Below are positions 8,762 through 15,203 of a stretch of DNA of 39,983 bases, piece by piece. Every line of letters begins with the position of its first letter. Positions within the stretch are counted from its first letter, which is position 1. Source of the stretch: Chitinispirillaceae bacterium (lineage in GTDB: Bacteria > Fibrobacterota > Chitinivibrionia > Chitinivibrionales > Chitinispirillaceae); the NCBI GenBank assembly GCA_016930275.1, contig JAFGHA010000197.1, forward strand, positions 1-39,983, written 5' to 3'. A model generated the notes under the pieces. It was not told the origin of the DNA. It did not search any database and was given only the letters and a program-made list of their open reading frames with translations. The translations under genes and the position numbers were made by a program.

Positions 8762-8914
8762 CCGTTACCGTCGCACTATGTCAGGACCGGCAGGTGTTCA
8801 TACATTTCTAAATCAGCGCTCATGTCCATGTAATAAATAGTTGGCATTTTTTAGACAATGAGGAAGTGCAGCGGGATGCTGCAATCTTTGACCCCTAACG
8901 TCTGGAAGTGCCTC

Positions 8915-10057
8915 ATGGAAAAAACCGCAATACTGATGCCCAACTGGGTGGGTGATTTTATTCTCGCTTTATCAGTTGTTCAGAATAAATTTGTTCCGGG
9001 TGACGATGTCACCTTGATTGTCCCAGAAAAACTGGCTCTACTGAGTAAGATGATTAACCCGTTCGCCACTATAATCTATTGCAGAGTGGACGAATTGGAG
9101 TACCAGGCAACGGTACAGGAGATTCGAAGGGAAAAATTCAACAGAATCTATCTGCTGCCCCGATCGTTCTCTGCCGCCCTCCTTTCATTCCGCAGCGGCA
9201 TACCGCATCGACGCGGAATACAATCAGAACTGCGTTCATTCCTGCTTACCGACCGACTTCCCCGAAGTACCGAAAACCGGTCGGTGCATCTTACCAGAGA
9301 ATACGCCCGCGTATTGAATACCTCCTACGTTCCGCCGGAATTCCACCGGGGTGGAGCTTTAAAAAATGTCGCCCGGAACAATAGGCAACATACTATTGTC
9401 CTTTGTCCCGGAGCTGCTTTTGGTGCAACGAAACGTTGGCCGCACTTCGGCGAATTGATAACTAAACAGCCACAGCATCATTTTACCCTGCTGGGTGACA
9501 AAAACGATGTGCAATGGGTCAGGGACCGATTCCCGTCAACCACACCGAATAGTAACAACCTTGTCGGGAAAACGACGCTTGCTGAAGCTGCCGCAATTAT
9601 CGCTTCCTCAACGCTGGTTGTCGCAAATGATTCAGGCTTGCTCCATCTGGCCGGATATCTTGGAAAACCGGCGATCGGAATTTACGGTTCAACCTCGCCG
9701 GAATGGACACGCCCTCTCGGAACAAAAACGATTGTTCTCTCGTCGGGATGCACCTGCGCACCCTGTTTTAAAAAGGCATGTCCCCGATCAACAGTTGAAT
9801 GTCTTTCGTCAATAGCAACTGATCGTGTGGTACGGAAAATTAAGGAGTTGCTCGGTATAATTGAAATTACCCGGCTGCAGGATATTTATTCCACCATGGT
9901 ATATAGAATGATCAGCCGGGCAACTGACAACAGGGAGCTGGTGCCTGTAAGGGTGTATCGGGAATATCGGAGTACCGGCTCTATCGGCTCGGTGCCATGT
10001 GGCAACAACCAACCGAACGCCTGCATCGGTGTTAGCGGACGGTATCATACCGTGTGA
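8915..10057 (+). CDS. WaaF-like ADP-heptose:LPS heptosyltransferase (GT9)
   Basis: A family 9 glycosyltransferase that would add heptose to the inner core of lipopolysaccharide on the cytoplasmic face of the inner membrane. Seen: the N-terminal MPNWVGDFILALS loop, the central PGAAFGATKRWPHFGELI block and the C-terminal donor site VANDSGLLHLAGYLGKPAIG followed by GSTSPEWTRP. ATG 8915 is chosen because GGAAG lies 7 bases upstream and the N-terminal motif follows at once; the frame is open further upstream. GT9 homology ends near residue 320. The last 60 or so residues look unlike the family and run to 30 bp from the convergent TPR gene, which suggests a lost stop codon. Confidence 0.8.
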   Translation: MEKTAILMPNWVGDFILALSVVQNKFVPGDDVTLIVPEKLALLSKMINPFATIIYCRVDELEYQATVQEIRREKFNRIYLLPRSFSAALLSFRSGIPHRRGIQSELRSFLLTDRLPRSTENRSVHLTREYARVLNTSYVPPEFHRGGALKNVARNNRQHTIVLCPGAAFGATKRWPHFGELITKQPQHHFTLLGDKNDVQWVRDRFPSTTPNSNNLVGKTTLAEAAAIIASSTLVVANDSGLLHLAGYLGKPAIGIYGSTSPEWTRPLGTKTIVLSSGCTCAPCFKKACPRSTVECLSSIATDRVVRKIKELLGIIEITRLQDIYSTMVYRMISRATDNRELVPVRVYREYRSTGSIGSVPCGNNQPNACIGVSGRYHTV

Positions 10058-10087
10058 GACTCCTCCTCCACGGCATATCCCCCCCTG

Positions 10088-11032
10088 CTAATGTACTGCA
10101 GACTCCTCCTGTACGGTACGTACGTTCTCCAGCCCCACGATTCCTCCGGCATCTCCGAGATTCCTGGCGATCGAGTAAAAATGAGCTGCATCGTAATAGC
10201 GGCTGTTCTGAAAGGCAATATTGCCCGCGAACAGAGCAAGCTCAGCGTAATCGGGAAACTGTTCGAGCCCGCGCCGCGCTTCATCAATCGCCACCAGTGC
10301 ATTTCCCTCTTTTTCATGCAGTGCGACAATGCGATAAAGTAACCAGCGATTGTTCGAATCCCGCTCGAACGAACGACGGAGGTAGAACTGTGCCTTACCG
10401 ATATTTTTTTCCTGCTCGTAAATATCGGCCAGAAGGAGAAACGCGTAGGTCTCGTTTTTTCCCGATTCCGGATAACGCTGCAGCCAGCCAACGGCTTTAC
10501 CGTTATCACCGAGATCCCGGTATATTTCAGCCAGAGCGATATATGGTTCCTCTTTTTCGGGAAACCGGTCGACCAACTGTTCAAAAACGGTAATTGCCTC
10601 GGGATAGGCGTGTACTTTCCGGTAGCAGGCGGCAAGCACCATCAGGGCATTCGCATCATCCGGTTCAATCCGCAGAGCACGCCGGGTGATGGCGATACAC
10701 TCTCCCATATCTTCGAGGGTATAATAGGCGGTGGCAAGATTCATGTACCCCCTGAAAAATTCCGGAGCGGTACGGATGGTTGCCTGATAATACACCACAC
10801 TCTGCGGTATACTGTCAAGCTGGAAATAGGCATTCCCGATATTGAAATGACATACCGCCGGGTTGTCTCCAGCCCGCAGCGCCTTTTTATAAAGAGGCAG
10901 TGCTCCCTTATAGTCACCCTCTTTATAATGACTGTTCGCCGAGTCGAGAACCGATGCTGTACCGGCGCCACAAAGCCACATCAGTACCACCGTTCCCGTT
11001 ACGATACAATGTATCAGTCGTTTTCCCGTCAT
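10088..11032 (-). CDS. Secreted TPR-repeat protein ending the TonB operon
   Basis: 314 residues with an N-terminal signal peptide (about 1-26, ending GAGTAS) followed by about seven tetratricopeptide repeats. Examples are YKEGDYKGALPLYKKAL, PAVCHFNIGNAYFQLDSIPQ and RGYMNLATAYYTLEDMG. It is probably periplasmic and acts as a protein-protein scaffold. It is the last gene of the DUF3450/ExbB/ExbB/ExbD/TonB operon, 6 bp after tonB. TonB2/TtpC clusters in Vibrio carry a TPR gene in the same position, so a role in assembling the TonB complex is the best inference. Confidence 0.75.
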   Translation of the reverse strand: MTGKRLIHCIVTGTVVLMWLCGAGTASVLDSANSHYKEGDYKGALPLYKKALRAGDNPAVCHFNIGNAYFQLDSIPQSVVYYQATIRTAPEFFRGYMNLATAYYTLEDMGECIAITRRALRIEPDDANALMVLAACYRKVHAYPEAITVFEQLVDRFPEKEEPYIALAEIYRDLGDNGKAVGWLQRYPESGKNETYAFLLLADIYEQEKNIGKAQFYLRRSFERDSNNRWLLYRIVALHEKEGNALVAIDEARRGLEQFPDYAELALFAGNIAFQNSRYYDAAHFYSIARNLGDAGGIVGLENVRTVQEESAVH

Positions 11033-11038
11033 AATTCT

Positions 11039-11674
11039 TTACGAATTGAGCTTGAACTCGATTACTTGTTTTTTTCTGACGATTACCGGTACTCCCTGAT
11101 TGCGGGCCGGTCTGAATTTCCAACCGAAAATCACCTTTTTCGCCTCGGCGGATATTGCCGGATGCGGGGATGACCGTATCTCCATGGAACTTACCGATCC
11201 GTCAATGCCAATTACAAGTATTGCTTCGAAGATACCCTCCGCACCCTGTTCCCGTGCCTGACGGGGATAGGGAACACCTTTGAGCATCCCGATCGGTTTC
11301 GCATCCTCATCGGTCTGTCCCTCTTCGAACACAACAGCTTTCAGGTCATTCTGTACCATTGCCACACCGTCACTCCCTTCAACACCGAGATCAGGAGTAA
11401 ACTTGAAGTTCATGGTACTTTTTAACTGACGGCCCGACGAGGTGGACTGGACCTGCCGTATTTGCCGCTGCTGCTGTTTTACCTCTTTCTTCTCGCGTGG
11501 TTTGATGTATTCGGCAACCAGCCGTGACTTACGCGATTCAGGCAGCTGCTGATCCTTCAGCGTCGAAAACAATTGATGCGTCAGCGGTATCACCATAAAC
11601 AGCGACAGGTTTATCACCACCGCCAATGACAACTGCGCGAAACTTCCCGAAACGCCTATAATAGTTCGTACCAT
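11039..11674 (-). CDS. tonB: TonB-family energy transducer
   Basis: A 211-residue protein with an N-terminal membrane anchor (about 8-33, SFAQLSLAVVINLSLFMV) and a C-terminal TonB domain. The latter is marked by GVPYPRQAREQGAEGIFEAILVIGIDGSV and ends KVIFGWKFRPARNQGVPV. The TonB domain contacts the TonB box or plug of the outer-membrane receptor and passes on proton-motive-force energy. The linker is charged and glutamine-rich, without the long proline-rich spacer of E. coli TonB, as in short TonB2-type proteins. ATG 11674 is chosen because AAGGAG stands just upstream. Longer readings from 11728 overlap exbD. Confidence 0.82.
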   Translation of the reverse strand: MVRTIIGVSGSFAQLSLAVVINLSLFMVIPLTHQLFSTLKDQQLPESRKSRLVAEYIKPREKKEVKQQQRQIRQVQSTSSGRQLKSTMNFKFTPDLGVEGSDGVAMVQNDLKAVVFEEGQTDEDAKPIGMLKGVPYPRQAREQGAEGIFEAILVIGIDGSVSSMEIRSSPHPAISAEAKKVIFGWKFRPARNQGVPVIVRKKQVIEFKLNS

Positions 11675-11676
11675 AA

Positions 11677-12087
11677 TTACTCCTTGTCTGCAGCAATGGA
11701 TACCTTTGCAGCCCCGGCCAGGGCGCACTGATCCATCACCTGAACTGTTTTACCTACCGATGCATCCTGATCGGCAATAATGACGACGCTTACTGCCGGA
11801 TTTTTATCGACCTCCGTACCGACAAGTGTCCGAAGCCGGTCGAAATGCACCTGACGGCCATGAACGTGAATCGATCCTTCTCTGGTTATACCGATGAGTA
11901 ACGTCTTCTGTCCCTGCGATAAAGCGGATTGCGCTTTCGGTTTTGTAACGTCAACCCCGGTCTGCCGGTTGAAATTCGTGGTAATGACGAAAAATATCAG
12001 GAGAATGAACACCATGTCGATGAGCGGACCGATATTAACATCCGCTGCACTCGTATTACCGGAAGATAGTCCGTAATCTTCAAACAT
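11677..12087 (-). CDS. exbD: ExbD/TolR-family proton-channel subunit
   Basis: A 136-residue protein with a single N-terminal membrane helix (about 18-39, NIGPLIDMVFILLIFFVIT) that carries the conserved aspartate Asp24, the proton-accepting residue of ExbD/TolR. A periplasmic domain follows. ATG 12087 is preferred because the helix then sits at the family's usual distance from the N-terminus. The start overlaps the end of the ExbB-like gene by 8 nt, and tonB begins 2 bp after the stop. It forms the motor with one or both ExbB-like proteins encoded upstream. Confidence 0.85.
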   Translation of the reverse strand: MFEDYGLSSGNTSAADVNIGPLIDMVFILLIFFVITTNFNRQTGVDVTKPKAQSALSQGQKTLLIGITREGSIHVHGRQVHFDRLRTLVGTEVDKNPAVSVVIIADQDASVGKTVQVMDQCALAGAAKVSIAADKE

Positions 12088-12721
12088 GGGAGAAGTCCTC
12101 TTTTGCAGTTTCCGCAGCAATGGCAATCCGGTTGACCAGCTGTTCACAGTCGTTGAGCATATGCGCCACCAGGGTATTTTTCCTTCCGATCAGATAATTG
12201 TGAAAAATCATCGCAGGAAATGCCGCAGTCAATCCCGCCTGAGTAGTCAAAAGCGCCACGCTGATCCCCTGCGCGGTAAGGCTCGGATTACCAATGCCGA
12301 AATCGGTGATTACATGAAAGGTCTGGATCATTCCCATGACCGTACCCAGCAACCCAAGTAGCGGCGCGACCGATATCCATGCCGACATTGTGGAGAACTG
12401 CCGTTCGAGCGATGGAATGGTTCCGATCAGAAATTCACGCATTATACCTTTACTGCCGATTGCTCCGTTTCCCGCTGCATATCGTACCTGGCGATACAAC
12501 CGATCGTAGGTTTCAAAACCGATCGGTTTCGCCGCCGGCCTCGCCTGTCTGAAAAACTCCTCGACCACCCTCAGAAATTTTTTCCGTGCGGTATAGACAT
12601 TTGTTATAAACCACCATTTCCGGATACCGATCATCCAGGCAATAACCGATACGATAAAAATGATCGTCATGAGGATACCGCCTGAATTGAAATCAGAAAG
12701 AAACAGATACAGCAGATCCAC
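12080..12721 (-). CDS. exbB: ExbB/TolQ/MotA-family proton-channel subunit
   Basis: A 213-residue inner-membrane protein with the MotA/TolQ/ExbB core. An N-terminal helix (IIFIVSVIAWMIGI) is followed by the diagnostic block SVAPLLGLLGTVMGMIQTF and the last helix region LTTQAGLTAAFPAMIFHNYL. The start is taken as GTG 12721 because GGAGAA lies just upstream, 4 bp after the previous stop. The longer reading from 12793 runs through the preceding gene. It is the canonical ExbB partner of ExbD in this operon and works with the larger TtpC-like paralogue. Confidence 0.83.
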   Translation of the reverse strand: MDLLYLFLSDFNSGGILMTIIFIVSVIAWMIGIRKWWFITNVYTARKKFLRVVEEFFRQARPAAKPIGFETYDRLYRQVRYAAGNGAIGSKGIMREFLIGTIPSLERQFSTMSAWISVAPLLGLLGTVMGMIQTFHVITDFGIGNPSLTAQGISVALLTTQAGLTAAFPAMIFHNYLIGRKNTLVAHMLNDCEQLVNRIAIAAETAKEDFSHV

Positions 12722-12725
12722 GATT

Positions 12726-14183
12726 TCAGTTCTCCGGCCAGAGGTGATTGAGTATCCGGATCGTGTGTTTTTCGGTTTCCGCCTGAATATCATTCGTTCT
12801 GTTACGAATGTAATTATGTACCAGCAGTACCGGAATAGCGATAATGAGCCCGACCTCGGTAGTCACCAGCGCTTCTGAAATTCCTCCGGCAAGAATCTTC
12901 GGATCTCCGGTACCGTAATTGGTGATCACCTTGAAAAGATTGATCATTCCGGTTACCGTTCCAAGCAGACCGAGAAGTGGAGCCGCCCCTGCAATCACGG
13001 CAAGCGTATTGAGGTGCTTGTTGAGTTGCGGAACTTCGTCAATAATGATCTCCTTGACCGCCTTTTCGGCGGAAACACGATTCCATTTGGAGTGTTCAAG
13101 ACAGGTTTTTACCACCCGCGCCACCACTCCCCGTTTTTTCCGGATGTACTCCCGGGCGTCGTCGATTTTATTTTTGTCAAGAAAATCAAGCACTACCGTG
13201 GATATTTTTGAATCGCCGGTATGCTTGACCCTGAACTGTACCAGTTTATACACCACCAGGACAATAGCCCATACCACCAGCAGAAACAATGGCAGCATGA
13301 CAGGACCACCCGCCCTGATGAACTGCATGATCCGGTCAGCAGTACTTATCCGCTTTCCTCTGACAAGAAGCGATGTCTGCGCATTCTGCATGATATCGAG
13401 CTTGAGCGCCTCCTCGAGTACCTGCTTTTCAACCCACTTCGGGAATGAAGCGCCAAGATACTCCTGCAGTTCGGGGGCGCCGACCGTTTCAACACTGTAC
13501 CGTTCCGCTCCCCTGCTCCCGGACTGGTGAACCAGATACGTTCCCGAAGCGTTATCTATACCATAAGCGAATACAGAACCGAACCGCAACAGCGTCATCT
13601 CCTGCGGACCTCCCTGATCAACGAACAACGTTCTTTTAGTCAACGTACATCTGCTGTTGTCGGCTATGCCCTGCAACTTATACCTTCCGAATGCGGTAAC
13701 GGTATTTTCCACATTCTTCTGCCCGTCAAACTCACGCCTGACTGCTTCAAGTGAAGCACGTCGCGGTTCCGCCTCCGTCGGAAAGACCTCGATCAGGTGA
13801 TCCGCCTCCCGTTTGAACAGTTCTTCGACCGATGCACCGACAAACTGCCACTCCTCCTTTGCGGCGGTAACTTTCTTGCGTTCCTCATCGAGCGAACGTT
13901 CCTTCGAGAAGAAATCCTCCTTGAGGCGGGAGAGATTCCCATGAATCCGCTCCTGTTTTTCCCGCAACGTTGCCAGTTCTTCCTTGTCATTTTCACGCTG
14001 CTCGATATAGAGCTGTTTCGCCCGCCAGCGTTCCGCAACCTCCTGCTGCAGGGAATCCCGGGCGGCCTCCATATACCCCCGGAGGACGGAAAGTTCCTTC
14101 TGCTTCAGAGCGCGTGATCGTTCCTCGGAAGTAGCACCGGAGAGAGCGACCCAACAGAATAGTATCAGTAGTGTAATTTTCAT
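12726..14183 (-). CDS. TtpC-like large ExbB-family protein with periplasmic coiled coil
   Basis: 485 residues: a signal peptide (about 1-17), a long charged coiled-coil region (about 20-140) and a periplasmic domain to about 285. Then comes an ExbB/TolQ core with a membrane helix (VMLPLFLLVVWAIVLVVYKLV) and the motif AGAAPLLGLLGTVTGMINLF. This architecture matches TtpC, the extra ExbB-like component needed by TonB2 systems in Vibrio. It starts within a 4-nt overlap with the DUF3450 gene. In known systems TtpC, ExbB2, ExbD2 and TonB2 form one complex serving particular receptors. The same role here is inferred from architecture and gene order. Confidence 0.82.
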   Translation of the reverse strand: MKITLLILFCWVALSGATSEERSRALKQKELSVLRGYMEAARDSLQQEVAERWRAKQLYIEQRENDKEELATLREKQERIHGNLSRLKEDFFSKERSLDEERKKVTAAKEEWQFVGASVEELFKREADHLIEVFPTEAEPRRASLEAVRREFDGQKNVENTVTAFGRYKLQGIADNSRCTLTKRTLFVDQGGPQEMTLLRFGSVFAYGIDNASGTYLVHQSGSRGAERYSVETVGAPELQEYLGASFPKWVEKQVLEEALKLDIMQNAQTSLLVRGKRISTADRIMQFIRAGGPVMLPLFLLVVWAIVLVVYKLVQFRVKHTGDSKISTVVLDFLDKNKIDDAREYIRKKRGVVARVVKTCLEHSKWNRVSAEKAVKEIIIDEVPQLNKHLNTLAVIAGAAPLLGLLGTVTGMINLFKVITNYGTGDPKILAGGISEALVTTEVGLIIAIPVLLVHNYIRNRTNDIQAETEKHTIRILNHLWPEN

Positions 14184-14998
14184 TCCCTGTATACCTTGAT
14201 GTTTGAAAAGGGGAGTTCAACCAGCGCAGGAAGCGATTTGCCCTCGCGGATATTTACGGCGTTAAGAATCCGTGTTCCGGTTACGTTATCACTTCCTGCG
14301 GTCCACGGCCCGCTGTCCGTACTGTCACCACCGTTCCAGAGTGCATAATTCTTTCCCTGCGCATCAACGGCAGCTTCAAAAAGGGTACCGATGCGCAGAC
14401 GATACACCGTGCCACGCAGTTCCGGTACCGGTGAAGGACCCGATGCGATCTGTATGCTTCCGGTAAGCTCTTCCAGATCGTTGACCACCTGAAAGAGCCT
14501 TTGAATACCTTCAACGTTATCCACATTCTTCGTTTTCAATTCACTACCGAGAAATGCCAGACCATTCACTGCTGAACCGGTGGTGATCGGGGGCATTCTC
14601 CCTGCCTGCGCGGCGAATTCCTCACAGAGTTGCACCAGTCTTTTCCTGAATGAATCCTGAAGAAGTTCATACTGACGCTGTTTCGCAATTTCCGAATGAA
14701 TTGCTCCTGCGAGTGAATCGTTACGTAGCTTTTCAGTCACCTCAAGATTCTCGAGTGAGTCGATTCCGTTCCGTATAGTTTTAAAGCGTTGTTGTATCGA
14801 TTTCAGGTAGATGCTATGTTCCTGATAATCTTTCTGTGCCTTTTCACGAACCTGCCTTTTTTCAGCTACGATTGAGGCCAGTTCCTTCCTGACCCTTCCG
14901 ATTTCAGCATCGATATCATAGGTGTCGGCACCAATGGCTTTTTGCTGGAGGCACAACGCAGTCACCGCAGCCATGATCACTACAACTTTTTTACCCAT
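14180..14998 (-). CDS. DUF3450 periplasmic coiled-coil protein
   Basis: A 272-residue protein with a signal peptide (about 1-23, ending AIGA) and a predicted coiled coil (about 28-135, rich in E, K, Q and R heptads). A C-terminal beta domain includes GTVYRLRIGTLFEAAVDAQG and YALWNGGD. The overall pattern is that of DUF3450, a family whose genes usually precede the TtpC/ExbB2/ExbD2/TonB2 genes. Its biochemical role is not known. As the first gene of the operon it follows a four-repeat Pho-box-like array. The ribosome binding site is weak (CAGAG). Confidence 0.78.
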   Translation of the reverse strand: MGKKVVVIMAAVTALCLQQKAIGADTYDIDAEIGRVRKELASIVAEKRQVREKAQKDYQEHSIYLKSIQQRFKTIRNGIDSLENLEVTEKLRNDSLAGAIHSEIAKQRQYELLQDSFRKRLVQLCEEFAAQAGRMPPITTGSAVNGLAFLGSELKTKNVDNVEGIQRLFQVVNDLEELTGSIQIASGPSPVPELRGTVYRLRIGTLFEAAVDAQGKNYALWNGGDSTDSGPWTAGSDNVTGTRILNAVNIREGKSLPALVELPFSNIKVYRE

Positions 14999-15044
14999 AC
15001 AAACTCTGATCTACCCCGTTTCCGGGCTTTTTTGTTACCGTTGT

Positions 15045-15102
15045 ATTAAAATTACTTGAGCATTCTTATCCTGCTATTAGCATTTCATTACATTTCCGTT
15101 AG
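15045..15102 (-). promoter_or_regulatory. Four-repeat Pho-box promoter of the DUF3450/TonB operon
   Basis: On the minus strand half-sites CTAAC (from 15102), GTAAT (15091), CTAAT (15080) and ATAAG (15069) lie in perfect 11-bp register, with the array ending at 15059. The best -10 is TTTAAT (15050-15045), 8 bp further. The operon start codon is at 14998. Confidence 0.6.
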
Positions 15103-15120
15103 AACGTTTTCCAAAGCAGA

Positions 15121-15157
15121 AGAGGGTGCCACACACGCGGTGTGACCCCCTCTTTTT
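15121..15157. terminator. Strong hairpin between the beta-helix gene and the TonB operon
   Basis: Arms 15121-15134 and 15140-15153 pair over about 12 positions with two mismatches, around a 5-base loop. A run of five T follows on the plus strand. On the minus strand, the direction of both flanking genes, the hairpin is followed only by CTTCTGC, so termination there may be partial. Confidence 0.55.
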
Positions 15158-15203
15158 GATCCAACATCGCGACCCCCGAAAAACCGGGAGATGCAAAGTT
15201 TGT

